Assembly: GCF_006740045.1 (NCBI RefSeq)
Contig: NZ_AP019749.1
Coordinates: 4,049,001 to 4,113,000 of the forward strand
Direction of reading: 5' to 3'
Source of the DNA: Comamonas terrigena NBRC 13299
GTDB taxonomy: Bacteria; Pseudomonadota; Gammaproteobacteria; Burkholderiales; Burkholderiaceae_C
DNA length: 64,000 nucleotides
Shown one piece after another: positions 24,379 to 33,248 of the stretch; the first letter of the stretch is position 1, and every line of letters starts with the position of its first letter. Both the position numbers and the translations under genes were made by a program. The notes below the pieces were generated by a model. The model was given only the letters and a program-made list of their open reading frames with translations. It was not told the origin of the DNA and made no database searches.

Positions 24379-26175
24379 TCAGGCCAGTGCAGCGTCGCTG
24401 TCCATCAGAGTCTTGCCGCCAGCGCGGGCAGTGCGCATCAGCGTCGCGGTTTCCGGGAACAGTTTGGCGAAGTAGAAGCGCGCCACCTGCAGCTTGGCCA
24501 CGTAGAAGGGATCGGTGTTGCCGTCGGCGATGGCGCGCAGCGACACCTGGGCCATGCGGGCGAACAGGTAGCCGAACACCAGGTGGCCGGCCACACGCAG
24601 GTAGTCCACGCTGGCAGCGCCCACTTCGTCGGGGTTTTGCATGCCCTTGAAGCCGATTTCGGTGGTGAACTTGGTCATCTGCTCGCCCAGCATGGCCACG
24701 GGGGTGATGAACTCGCTCATCTTTTCGTTGACGCCCTCTTCCTCAACCAGCTTGGCGATCAGCTTGCCGAACTTCTTCAGCGAGGCGCCCTGGTTGCCCA
24801 ACACCTTGCGGCCCAGCAGGTCCAGGGCCTGTACGCCGTTCGTGCCTTCGTAGATCATGTTGATGCGGTTGTCGCGCACATACTGCTCCATGCCCCATTC
24901 CTTGATGAAGCCATGGCCGCCAAACACCTGCTGGCTTTGCGTGGTGGCGATCCAGCCGTTGTCGGTCAGGAAGGCTTTGACGATGGGGGTCAGCAGGGCC
25001 ACCAGATCGGCGCTGTCGCTGCGCACTTTTTCATCGGGGTGGTTCAGTTCCTGGTCGATCAGCAGTGCGCAGAAAGTGGACAGCGCACGGCCGCCTTCTG
25101 CATAGGCCTTGGCGGTCAGCAGCATGCGGCGCACATCAGGGTGCACGATGATGGGGTCAGCCGGCTTGTCCTTGGCCTTGGTACCGGACAGGCTGCGCAT
25201 CTGCAGGCGGTCCTTGGCATAGGCCAGCGCGTTCTGGAACGCCACTTCGGTCAGACCCAGCGACTGGTTGCCCACACCCAGGCGGGCCGCGTTCATCATC
25301 ACGAACATGGCTTGCAGGCCCTTGTTGGGCTGGCCCACCAGCTCGCCCACAGCGTCTTCCATCACGATCTGGGCCGTGGCATTGGACTTGATGCCCATCT
25401 TGTGCTCCAGGCCGCCGCAGTAGATGCCGTTGCGCTCACCCAGCGAGCCGTCGGCATTCACCAGGTACTTGGGCACCACGAACAGGCTGATGCCCTTGGA
25501 GCCGGCGGGTGCATCGGGCAGGCGGGCCAGCACCAGGTGGACGATGTTGCTGGTGAAGTCGTGCTCGCCGGCGGAGATGAAGATCTTGTTGCCGGTGATC
25601 TTGTAGCTGCCGTCGGCCTGGGGCTCGGCCTTGGAGCGCAGCAGGCCCAGATCGGTGCCGCAATGCGGCTCGGTCAGGCACATGGTGCCCGTCCATTCAC
25701 CGCTGGTCAGCTTGGGCAGGTACTTGGCCTGCAGTTCGGGAGAACCGTGGGCGTGCAAGGCTTCATAGGCGCCGTGCGACAGACCAGGGTACATGGTCCA
25801 GGCCTGGTTAGCACTGTTGAGCATTTCATACAGCGCGGAGTTCACCACAAAGGGCAGGCCTTGGCCCCCGTACTTGGTGTCGCACGACAGTGCCGGCCAG
25901 CCACCTTCGACGAACTGGGCATAAGCTTCCTTGTAGCCCTTGGGCGTGGTCACCTCGTGCGTGGTCTTGTCCAGGTGGCAACCTTCTTCGTCACCGCTGA
26001 TGTTCAGCGGGAAGGTGACGTTGGCAGCGAACTTGCCCGCTTCTTCCAGCACCGCATTGATGGTGTCGGCATCCACCTCGGCATGCTGGGGCATGGCCTG
26101 ATAGACGTCAGTCACCTTGAACACTTCGTGCATCAGGAATTGCATGTCGCGCAGGGGCGGGTTGTAGCTGGGCAT
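24379..26175 (-). CDS. acyl-CoA dehydrogenase with acetyl-CoA dehydrogenase-like C-terminal domain
   Basis: A 598-aa FAD enzyme for the first beta-oxidation step, of the long (about 600 aa) bacterial type. The ATG at 26175 (MPSYNPPLRD) has GAGGAGA upstream; the frame extends further but without a binding site. Visible features are the TEPHCGTDLGLL flavin loop near residues 165-176, the substrate-binding segment GNKIFISAGEHD near 193-204, and the catalytic Glu in MIYEGTNGVQALDLLGRK near 440. The extra C-terminal helical domain follows. The gene lies 49 bases downstream of a TetR gene on the same strand. Confidence 0.92.
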   Translation of the reverse strand: MPSYNPPLRDMQFLMHEVFKVTDVYQAMPQHAEVDADTINAVLEEAGKFAANVTFPLNISGDEEGCHLDKTTHEVTTPKGYKEAYAQFVEGGWPALSCDTKYGGQGLPFVVNSALYEMLNSANQAWTMYPGLSHGAYEALHAHGSPELQAKYLPKLTSGEWTGTMCLTEPHCGTDLGLLRSKAEPQADGSYKITGNKIFISAGEHDFTSNIVHLVLARLPDAPAGSKGISLFVVPKYLVNADGSLGERNGIYCGGLEHKMGIKSNATAQIVMEDAVGELVGQPNKGLQAMFVMMNAARLGVGNQSLGLTEVAFQNALAYAKDRLQMRSLSGTKAKDKPADPIIVHPDVRRMLLTAKAYAEGGRALSTFCALLIDQELNHPDEKVRSDSADLVALLTPIVKAFLTDNGWIATTQSQQVFGGHGFIKEWGMEQYVRDNRINMIYEGTNGVQALDLLGRKVLGNQGASLKKFGKLIAKLVEEEGVNEKMSEFITPVAMLGEQMTKFTTEIGFKGMQNPDEVGAASVDYLRVAGHLVFGYLFARMAQVSLRAIADGNTDPFYVAKLQVARFYFAKLFPETATLMRTARAGGKTLMDSDAALA

Positions 26176-26224
26176 GGGTCGGTCTCCTCGGGATGTAGGT
26201 ATGGGTCTGGAATGGAGCGGCAGC

Positions 26225-26917
26225 TCAGGCCTGGGTGATGCCGTAGCGCTGCAGGATGTTGTCAAAGCCACGCTGGGCACGCGGCAGGGAGTCGGGCAGG
26301 CGCATGAAGCGCGCTTCGTAGTGCAGCACCAGGATCAGGCCATGCACTTCGAACAGCACCTGGGATTCATCGGTGTCGGCGCGCAGGTCGCCGCATTCCT
26401 TGCACTGGACGATGGCGCGGCGCAGCGCGGCATGCCAGGTGCTGACCGATTCAACCAGGGCATCGCGCACCGGGCCGGTGCGCTCGTCAAATTCAATGGC
26501 GCCGCTGATGTAGATGCAACCGGAATCCAGCTCGATGGAGGTGCGCTGCATCCAGTTGGCAAACAGCGCGCGCAAGCGCGGCAGACCGCGCGGCTGGCGG
26601 ATGGCGGTGAAGAACACTTCGTGCTCGAAGCGGCGGTGGTATTCGACCACCACAGAGATCTGCAGCTCTTCACGTGAGCCAAAATGGGCGAACACACCCG
26701 ACTTGCTCATGCCCAGTGCCTGGGCCAGTGCCCCGATGGACAGGCCTTCCAGGCCGATGTGCATGGCCATGTCGAGCGCGGTGTCGATGATGGCGGCCTT
26801 GGTCTGCTGGCCTTTGTGGGCGGCGCGTGGGCGGGCACCAGCGACCGGCGGCAGCGGTTGATCGCCGAGCGGGCGGTCATCGGAAACAGAAGTGGGAGCG
26901 GGCGCGGAAGCTGTCAT
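26225..26917 (-). CDS. TetR-family regulator, probable repressor of the beta-oxidation genes
   Basis: A 230-aa TetR protein from ATG 26917 (MTASAPAPTS). After a proline/alanine-rich leader of about 35 residues, the helix-turn-helix is clear near residues 60-85 (IGALAQALGMSKSGVFAHFGSREEL). The C-terminal ligand domain resembles the YcdC/TetR_C group and contains a Cys pair (VQCKECGD). A near-perfect palindrome lies 10-32 bases upstream of its start, so it is likely autoregulated. The acyl-CoA dehydrogenase gene follows directly, so acyl-CoA is a plausible inducer. Confidence 0.87.
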   Translation of the reverse strand: MTASAPAPTSVSDDRPLGDQPLPPVAGARPRAAHKGQQTKAAIIDTALDMAMHIGLEGLSIGALAQALGMSKSGVFAHFGSREELQISVVVEYHRRFEHEVFFTAIRQPRGLPRLRALFANWMQRTSIELDSGCIYISGAIEFDERTGPVRDALVESVSTWHAALRRAIVQCKECGDLRADTDESQVLFEVHGLILVLHYEARFMRLPDSLPRAQRGFDNILQRYGITQA

Positions 26918-26926
26918 GACGCAAAT

Positions 26927-26949
26927 AAAACGAACGATCGTTCTATTTT
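26927..26949. promoter_or_regulatory. TetR-type operator palindrome
   Basis: The core GAACGATCGTTC (26932-26943) is a perfect 12-bp palindrome flanked by AAAAC and TATTTT arms. This is the AT-flanked, CG-centred shape of TetR-family operators. It lies immediately upstream of the TetR start, where a bound dimer would block the promoter of the whole group. Confidence 0.7.
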
Positions 26950-27075
26950 GCGCAAACTTCCGGCTTTCGAAAAGCTGACCAAGGGTAAACACTCAAACCC
27001 TGGATCCGCAGACTGTCGCGTTTACCCGACAGAAAGTCGGCGGCTGGGGGCAGAGGAAAGCCCCACTCCTCTACG

Positions 27076-27109
27076 AAAAAAGCCCCCGTCCCAGCACGCG
27101 GACGAAGGC
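27076..27109 (-). terminator. rho-independent terminator of the slmA-like gene
   Basis: On the minus strand GCCTTCGTCC pairs with GGACGGGGGC (allowing G-U pairs), followed by TTTTTT. It lies about 40 bases after the stop codon of the SlmA-like gene. Confidence 0.75.
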
Positions 27110-27150
27110 CAGGCGCTGCCTCCAGACCGCGCTTGTACAAGCGGAACGCC

Positions 27151-27831
27151 TTAGATCAGCATGGCCAGGCTGGCGTCCAGGTGTTCGGTAGGCAGGCGGC
27201 GGAAGCCCGTGCGCGCAAAGCGCTGCATGCGGCCCAGCATGAAGGCGGTCAGCACACTGGCGGCCACATTGGCATCCACCGTCGGGGTGGCAGAGCCCAG
27301 GGCGTCGGCAGCCGGACGCAGGCACTGGCGCAGCGTGGATTCGATGCGATCGAAGAACTGGTTCATGCGGGTCTGCAGGCGCTCGTGCTCGAACAGGATG
27401 GCGTCGCCCACCATCACGCGCACCATGCCGGGGTTGCGTTCGGCAAACTGCAGCACAACCCCCACGGCGCGGGCAGCGCGGCGGGCACCGTCTTCGGGCG
27501 TCACCGTGCCCTCTTCCACTTCGCGGGTGACGATCTGTTGTACCAGGGCAAAGACCGACTGCTCGATGAACTCGATCAGGCCTTCAAACATCTGAGCCTT
27601 GCTGGCGAAATGGCGGTAGAGCGCCGCTTCGCTCACCGACAGGCTGGCAGCCAGCGCGGCGGTGGTGATGCGGTCTGCACCGGGCTTTTCCAGCATGGCC
27701 GCCAGGGCCTGCAGGATCTGCTCGCGGCGCTCGCCTGGCTTGGGACGTTTGCGCGTACGCGTGGTATCAGCGGCAACGGCCACAGGCTCTTCGGTTTCGG
27801 CGGGCGGGCAAATCACTTCAGACACTGACAT
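27151..27831 (-). CDS. slmA: TetR-family protein, SlmA-like nucleoid-occlusion factor
   Basis: A 226-aa protein from ATG 27831 (MSVSEVICPP). It has the SlmA layout: a basic linker (TRKRPKPGERREQILQALAAML), then the helix-turn-helix ITTAALAASLSVSEAALYRHFASKAQMFEGLIEFIEQ near residues 55-91, and a long helical dimer domain. SlmA binds specific DNA sites and FtsZ to stop division over the nucleoid. Location near argB is also seen in related bacteria. The family call rests on the RHFASKAQMFEGLIEFIE region. A terminator follows. Confidence 0.8.
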   Translation of the reverse strand: MSVSEVICPPAETEEPVAVAADTTRTRKRPKPGERREQILQALAAMLEKPGADRITTAALAASLSVSEAALYRHFASKAQMFEGLIEFIEQSVFALVQQIVTREVEEGTVTPEDGARRAARAVGVVLQFAERNPGMVRVMVGDAILFEHERLQTRMNQFFDRIESTLRQCLRPAADALGSATPTVDANVAASVLTAFMLGRMQRFARTGFRRLPTEHLDASLAMLI

Positions 27832-28224
27832 AAGGCATTTAAATGTAACAACGCAGTCATTCTCGCACAGCACTTTTCAAAAGTAACCGCTTGTCATGAC
27901 TCGCCAATTTCGTTTAGGGCACCATGTCTCCTTGCACTGCGCACAGAGCCATCGGTACCCCACGAGACCATGGACTCCAGCCTGCCGGCACAGAGACAGC
28001 GCTTGCAAAAGCACGCCATATGCCGCATTCCGAATCCATGCAACCAGCCGACACCAGGTGTCCAAAGACACCAGCTGCGCACGGCCAACGCTGCCCCGGC
28101 GGACATGCAATTCCCGTGCACAGCGGTCACAGCCGACCATTCCCCGTCGTAACAACCATTGGGGACAGATAAAAAGTGTAGCAGCCCGTAGATGCCGCGA
28201 GGGCATGAGGAAATATTGAAATTC
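27832..28224. other. gene-free region with a degenerate repeat shared with 34.7 kb
   Basis: No convincing gene is present in these 393 bases. The segment 27986-28005 matches 34712-34731 at 19 of 20 positions. A second block, 28048-28063, matches 34837-34851 apart from one inserted base, in the same order. The right end, near the kinase gene, is AT-rich. The slmA promoter should be at the left end on the minus strand. Confidence 0.5.
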
Positions 28225-29673
28225 TTACTCTGGAAACACCAGGGTAACTTGCAGCCCCTGCTGGCCGGCCCCCGGCGTCAGCCGCAGCGCGGCATGGTGG
28301 CCCTGGGCAATTTCGTGTGCAATGGCCAGACCCAGGCCCGAGCCTTCGCCCACCGAGCCCGGTAAACGGTAAAACCGCTCCAGAATGCGCCCGGTTTCGC
28401 CCAGAGGCACGCCCGGCCCATCGTCCTCCACCTGCAGAAAGGCCTGCGGCTGGCGCCCGCCCAAGCGACGGCGCCCACAGCGCAGCGTGACCTGCCCGCC
28501 CGAGGGCGTGTATTTGATGGCGTTGTCCACCAGATTGGAGAGCAGCTCACGCAGCAGCCAGGCCTGACCGCTGATGTACACGGCCTCCACCTCCAAGCCC
28601 AGGTCGATCTGCTTGGCTGCAGCGCTGTCCCAGAAGGCTTCCAGCAGGTTTTCGCACAGCTCCTTCAAATCCACCCGCTCGTGTGCCTGGGACTGCACAT
28701 GCCGCGCATCGGCGCGCGACAGGGCCAGCAACTGGTGGGCCAGCTGGGAGGTACGGCGGGTGGCGTTGCGCAGCTTTTCGATCTGCTCGGTCTGCAGAAA
28801 CAGGCCGGACTGCGATTGATCGGCTTCGGCCCCAGCAGAGGCCGGCCCCAGCCGTTCCACCTGGGCGGCCATCAGTGCCCAGGCTTCCACCTGGGCCTGC
28901 AGCGCCGCCAGGGGTGTGCGCAGCTGGTGGGCGGCATCGGCCACAAAGCGGCGCTGGGTTTCGGACTGTGCCTGCACCAAGCCGAACAGCCGGTTGAGCG
29001 ACTGCACCAGCGGCCGGACTTCCTTGGGCGAGGTGGTTTCGTCAATCGGACTCAAATCCCGGGGTGAACGGCTTTCCACCGCCTGAGCCAGGTCCAGCAG
29101 CGGTTTGAACGCCTTGCGCACCGACCAGTAGATCAACAGCGCCGCCACCACCACCAGCAGCATATTAGGCAGCAGCACATGGGTGAGCAACTGGTGGCGC
29201 CACTGCTGGCGCACGTCCGAACCATCCGCCAGGGCCACCACCATTTCACCGGCACCCGCCGTCATGGAGCGCTGCACGGCGACGCGGTAGGTGATGCCAC
29301 CGAACTCCTGGCTGTGAAATTCCGCCGCCGGCGTGGTGGGCACGACCACACTGATCCACGGGTCGCCCGCCAGCACATGGCCGTCCAGGTCGGCCACGGC
29401 GAAGCCCGTGATGCCGCTGCGGTTGCGCACAAAGTCGTCGATGCTCGGAGACAAGGCCATCAACGGCTCCATGTCCTTGCCGATGGCCGGTGCCATCACC
29501 GAATCGGCCAGTTGTGGCAACAGGCGCAACAGACGCTGGTCATGCTGGCCGGCCGCAGTCTCGGCCGAGCGATAGCCCCACCAGCTGCCCGCCACGGCCA
29601 GCACGCACACCGGCAGCACCAGCAGCAGCAGCAGCCGGTTGCGCAAGGTGGTGGTCATGGTGCCGCGGGCCAT
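28225..29673 (-). CDS. sensor histidine kinase, TctE/QseC type
   Basis: A 482-aa membrane kinase. Helices at about residues 12-30 and 164-183 bracket a 130-residue periplasmic domain of the 2CSK_N kind found in TctE kinases. The phospho-acceptor is His249 in FVADAAHQLRTPLAAL. The ATPase domain has the N box NLVDNAIKYTPSGG, G1 DDGPGVP and G2 GEGSGLGLAI. ATG 29673 is taken as the start; an ATG 15 bases later is possible. Its regulator gene lies upstream on the same strand after an unusually long 346-base gap. The signal is unknown; tricarboxylates are the ligands of the best-known TctE. Confidence 0.9.
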   Translation of the reverse strand: MARGTMTTTLRNRLLLLLVLPVCVLAVAGSWWGYRSAETAAGQHDQRLLRLLPQLADSVMAPAIGKDMEPLMALSPSIDDFVRNRSGITGFAVADLDGHVLAGDPWISVVVPTTPAAEFHSQEFGGITYRVAVQRSMTAGAGEMVVALADGSDVRQQWRHQLLTHVLLPNMLLVVVAALLIYWSVRKAFKPLLDLAQAVESRSPRDLSPIDETTSPKEVRPLVQSLNRLFGLVQAQSETQRRFVADAAHQLRTPLAALQAQVEAWALMAAQVERLGPASAGAEADQSQSGLFLQTEQIEKLRNATRRTSQLAHQLLALSRADARHVQSQAHERVDLKELCENLLEAFWDSAAAKQIDLGLEVEAVYISGQAWLLRELLSNLVDNAIKYTPSGGQVTLRCGRRRLGGRQPQAFLQVEDDGPGVPLGETGRILERFYRLPGSVGEGSGLGLAIAHEIAQGHHAALRLTPGAGQQGLQVTLVFPE

Positions 29674-30019
29674 GGCTCAGTGCTCCAGCACCACAGTCAA
29701 TATCGCAGCATCCTGCGACGCCGGAGCATGTGCCGCCAAGCGTGTCAAAAAAACCGCGGTCAACGCCGTGTGTGCGCCTGCTGCGCCATCCTCAAACCTG
29801 AATCGCATGGAGTTCCTTGATGCACAGGGTGCCGCCGCCGATGGGTGGCCTTCGGATGGCTTGCCGATCGCCACGGTGATCGCCGGAGCAGATTCGCCCA
29901 CGACGGCCACCATGCGAAGCGCCGACCACCACATGGCGCAATATGAACGCCGGCCGCCCCCACTCCGCACCGCCACGGCGGTGGCGCAGAAAGCACTACG
30001 TTGCAGAAAGCAGCCCACC
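29674..30019. other. 346-base gap between response-regulator and kinase genes
   Basis: Two-component pairs of this type are normally adjacent or overlapping. A minus-strand frame ends three bases before the kinase ATG (stop 29677-29679), but its third-base composition is not that of the neighbouring genes, and no RBS or known family is seen. I therefore call no gene here. The kinase may have its own promoter in this gap. Confidence 0.45.
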
Positions 30020-30742
30020 TCAGGCGGCAGAAGAATCCACCGCCGCCAGCTCCAGCCGGTAGCCAAAGCCGCGAATCGAGCGCAGCGCCACACCGTGCGG
30101 CTCCAGCTTGCCGCGCAGGCGAGACACATAAACTTCCACCGCATTGGGGGTGATTTCCTTGTCCCAGCCGGTCAGTGCCTGCAACAGCTTGTCTTTGCTG
30201 GCGGGCTTGGGCGCGTGGATCAGCAGATATTCCAGTACCGTCCATTCGCGCGGCCCCAGGTCGATGGGCAGCAATTGCTCACCCAGCACCGGGTCCTTGC
30301 TGCGCACGCCGGCGCTGCGCCCGGCCGTGTCGAGCTCCAGCGGGCCAAAGCTCAACACCGCCGAAGTGGCCGCCTGAGAGCGGCGCAGCAGCGCACGCAG
30401 CCGGGCCAGCAGTTCAGGCAACTCGAAAGGCTTGACCATGTAGTCGTCGGCTCCCAGATCCAACCCTTGCACACGGTCCTGCAGAGCATCACGTGCCGTC
30501 AGAATCAGGACCGGCATGCCGCTGCTGGCCATGTCCTTATGGCGCAGCCGGCGCGTCAGCTCCAAGCCATCCATGCCGGGCAGGCCGATGTCGATCACCG
30601 CCACATCAAAGGTTTCGGCCGCCAGCACCTCCAGTGCCCGTTCACCGCTGCCGACCCAGTCCACGGCATAGCCCGCGTCGGCCAGACCCAGCTTGATGCC
30701 ACTGGCCACCATCACATCGTCTTCCACCAACAGCAAACGCAT
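30020..30742 (-). CDS. OmpR-family response regulator (TctD/QseB type)
   Basis: A 240-aa regulator from ATG 30742, preceded by AGGAG. The receiver domain has the acidic pair ED at residues 7-8, phospho-acceptor Asp51 in VIDIGLPGMDG, conserved Thr in ILTAR, and Lys in VKPFELPELLARL. A winged-helix DNA-binding domain follows from about residue 140, with the typical PREWTVLEYLL and AVEVYVSRLRGKL...IRGFGYRL elements. It is the partner of the downstream histidine kinase. Confidence 0.92.
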   Translation of the reverse strand: MRLLLVEDDVMVASGIKLGLADAGYAVDWVGSGERALEVLAAETFDVAVIDIGLPGMDGLELTRRLRHKDMASSGMPVLILTARDALQDRVQGLDLGADDYMVKPFELPELLARLRALLRRSQAATSAVLSFGPLELDTAGRSAGVRSKDPVLGEQLLPIDLGPREWTVLEYLLIHAPKPASKDKLLQALTGWDKEITPNAVEVYVSRLRGKLEPHGVALRSIRGFGYRLELAAVDSSAA

Positions 30743-31078
30743 GCTCTGCACTCCTGACTCGTCGCTCTGTATCTACGGGGTATGCAACCGCTTGGGCTGC
30801 ATCCTGGAGCGCTGGCATGGCCGCCCAAAGAGCAACCATATGTAAAACAAGCAACCATGGCGCGCCATGTCGGCAGCTTCGTTCCGGTTCGAAACAGCGC
30901 CAACCCCACTCTGTAGCGCGCGAGTGTACGCGGCCAGCCCTGCACCTGCAGAGCGGCTTTCCTGATCCTTCCGATCACTGCAGCCCGCATGCTCCACGAA
31001 AAACGCCTGCCGGCGCAGCTCAACTGCACGGGCAGGCGTTTCCAAGATGGCAGCTTGCGGCACAGCGCAAGCCCGCGC
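30743..31078. other. gene-free region between argB and the response-regulator gene
   Basis: These 336 bases carry the argB terminator (30999-31041) at the right end and presumably the two-component promoter on the minus strand at the left end. I see no gene. Confidence 0.5.
30999..31041 (-). terminator. rho-independent terminator of argB
   Basis: On the minus strand AAACGCCTGCC and GGCAGGCGTTT pair with an additional inner GCAG/CTGC stem, ending in TTTTT. It lies 38 bases after the argB stop. Confidence 0.8.
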
Positions 31079-31972
31079 TCAATGGCTGCGAATCATGGTG
31101 CCATAAGCCTGATCGGTCAGGATTTCCAGCAGCATCGAGTGCGGCACGCGGCCATCGATGATGTGCACCGCGTTCACCCCGGCCTTGGCGGCATCCAACG
31201 CGCCGCTGATCTTGGGCAGCATGCCGCCGGAGATGGTGCCGTCGGCAAACAGGCCGTCGATCTCGCGCGCCGTCAGGTCGGTCAGCAGGTTGCCGGCCTT
31301 GTCCAGCACGCCGGGGGTGTTGGTCAGCAGCACCAGCTTTTCTGCCTGCAGCACGGTGGCCAGCTTGCTGGCCACCACGTCGGCGTTGATGTTGTAGCTT
31401 TCGTTTTCTTCACCGAAGCCGATGGGGCTGATGACAGGAATGAAGGCATCGTCCTGCAGTGCCTTGACCACGCTGGGGTCGATGGCCACGATATCGCCCA
31501 CTTGGCCCACGTCGTACTCCACGCTTGGGTCCTTGTTGTCCACCATCTTCAGCTTCTTGGCGCGGATCAGACCACCATCACGCCCCGTCAGACCCACGGC
31601 CTTGCCACCAGCCTGGTGAATCAGGCCCACGATGTCCTGCTGCACCTCGCCGGCCAGCACCCACTCCACCACCTCCATGGTCTCTGCGTCTGTCACACGC
31701 ATGCCCTGGATGAACTCGCCCTTCTTGCCCAATCGGTTCAACGCGGTCTCGATCTGGGGCCCCCCACCGTGCACCACCACCGGATTGATACCCACCAACT
31801 TCAGCAACACCACATCTTCCGCAAAGTCCGCCTGCAGGGCAGGATCGGTCATGGCGTTGCCGCCATACTTGATGACCATGGTCTTGCCATGGAACTTGCG
31901 GATGTAGGGCAGCGCCTGGGCAAGGATTTCGGCTTTGTCGCGGGGGGCGATGTGGGAGATGGAGTCGGTCAT
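31079..31972 (-). CDS. argB: acetylglutamate kinase
   Basis: A 297-aa amino-acid kinase that phosphorylates N-acetyl-L-glutamate in arginine biosynthesis. Characteristic segments are [12 protein letters not shown] near residues 30-41 (phosphate binding), [20 protein letters not shown] near 63-82, and the C-terminal [22 protein letters not shown] nucleotide-binding region. Length and motifs are normal. It stands alone with its own terminator and marks the left border of the polysaccharide locus, which begins divergently 151 bases away. Confidence 0.96.
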   Translation of the reverse strand: MTDSISHIAPRDKAEILAQALPYIRKFHGKTMVIKYGGNAMTDPALQADFAEDVVLLKLVGINPVVVHGGGPQIETALNRLGKKGEFIQGMRVTDAETMEVVEWVLAGEVQQDIVGLIHQAGGKAVGLTGRDGGLIRAKKLKMVDNKDPSVEYDVGQVGDIVAIDPSVVKALQDDAFIPVISPIGFGEENESYNINADVVASKLATVLQAEKLVLLTNTPGVLDKAGNLLTDLTAREIDGLFADGTISGGMLPKISGALDAAKAGVNAVHIIDGRVPHSMLLEILTDQAYGTMIRSH

Positions 31973-32123
31973 GGCAATCAGTTACGCGTCACGTGGGACA
32001 ATACAAGAAATGAATCTTCGCATTGTGCCGTAACTGCACCAACTGCATTTCGTAACCGGCAAGATTCAGAGACACATAAGATAGAACAAAGACTGTCCAC
32101 TGGATAGATATCCACTCCTACGC

Positions 32124-33248
32124 ATGCCCAATACTCCTTTATTTTTTACAGAACTGTTTAGATACGATGCTTTCATTGCAGGGGTTGCATCTCTTATCAC
32201 CAGTCTTCTTCTCGTTTTTACCAAAAATTGGCACGGCAGTTTTTCAATGGACCACAACAGTGGCATTCAAAAAATGCATACCTCCCCCACTCCACGCATA
32301 GGGGGCATAGGCATCGCCGTAGGGGTTCTTGCAGGTTTTGCGGCCTCTAGCCATGGTATTGCTGCCGCAGAAAAACGTGCCATCCTCAGCACCATTTTGT
32401 TAGCGGGCATGCCCGCTTTTCTTTTTGGCTTGCTCGAAGATGTCACCAAAAAGGTATCTGTCAAAACCCGCCTGCTTGCCACCATGGCATCTGGCGTGCT
32501 CGGCTGGGGAATTACAGGCACTGCCATTACGCATGTAGATATTCCAGGACTGGATTTCATACTGGGCTTCACAGTGTTTTCAGTCATATTCACTGCTTTT
32601 GCCGTTGGTGGCGTAGCAAATTCCATCAATATCATCGATGGATTCAATGGGTTGACGGCCGGAACCGCATTGATCATGCTGGCCGCATTCGGAATTATCT
32701 CTCGCCATGTCGGAGACATTCCATTAGCTTTTACGTGCATGATCATATCCGGCGCTGTAATGGGGTTCTTCCTTGTTAATTGGCCGCGCGGAAAGCTATT
32801 TCTAGGAGATGGTGGCGCCTATTTTCTGGGGTTCACGCTTGCCTGGATTGCCGTGCTCTTACCGGAACGCAATTCAAGCATCTCTCCCTGGACCAGTTTG
32901 CTTATCTGCTCATATCCCATCATTGAAGTCGGCTTCAGCATTTACCGAAGAAAATTCTTGCGCGAGGATGCATCGGCCACACAGCCGGATGCAGTTCACT
33001 TGCACACCTTGGCCAACAAACGATGGGCCAAGAAAATATTCCCGACCTTTTCCAAAACTGCCCAAAATGGCCTGACTTCACCTTTTTTGTGGTGTTATGC
33101 ACTGTTGCCCTGCGTGTCCGCAGTTATCTTTCATACCAACAAATGGCTCACACTCGCGGCCTTGCTATTTAGCCTCATTATCTATCTACTGATGTACAGC
33201 AAATTGGCTTTTTTCCGCTGGATTCCAAAGAACAAGAATGAAAAGTGA
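32124..33248 (+). CDS. undecaprenyl-phosphate glycosyl-1-phosphate transferase (WecA/WbpL/MraY family)
   Basis: A 374-aa integral-membrane enzyme that begins repeat-unit synthesis by moving a sugar-1-phosphate (GlcNAc or a 6-deoxy-HexNAc) onto undecaprenyl phosphate. About ten hydrophobic helices are visible. The family motifs are present: HTSPTPRIGGIGI near residues 51-63, Asp-rich NSINIIDGFNGLTAG near 166-180, and NWPRGKLFLGDGGAYFLG near 219-236, plus a late His motif (VHLHTLANKRW). It is the first plus-strand gene of the locus. Base composition is AT-richer than argB. The downstream gene overlaps its end by 11 bases. Confidence 0.9.
   Translation: MPNTPLFFTELFRYDAFIAGVASLITSLLLVFTKNWHGSFSMDHNSGIQKMHTSPTPRIGGIGIAVGVLAGFAASSHGIAAAEKRAILSTILLAGMPAFLFGLLEDVTKKVSVKTRLLATMASGVLGWGITGTAITHVDIPGLDFILGFTVFSVIFTAFAVGGVANSINIIDGFNGLTAGTALIMLAAFGIISRHVGDIPLAFTCMIISGAVMGFFLVNWPRGKLFLGDGGAYFLGFTLAWIAVLLPERNSSISPWTSLLICSYPIIEVGFSIYRRKFLREDASATQPDAVHLHTLANKRWAKKIFPTFSKTAQNGLTSPFLWCYALLPCVSAVIFHTNKWLTLAALLFSLIIYLLMYSKLAFFRWIPKNKNEK

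Noticed and set aside
29677..30144. A minus-strand frame ending 3 bases before the histidine-kinase ATG
   Set aside because: Its placement suggests coupling, but third-base composition is poor and its upstream half overlaps the response-regulator gene; no family is recognised.
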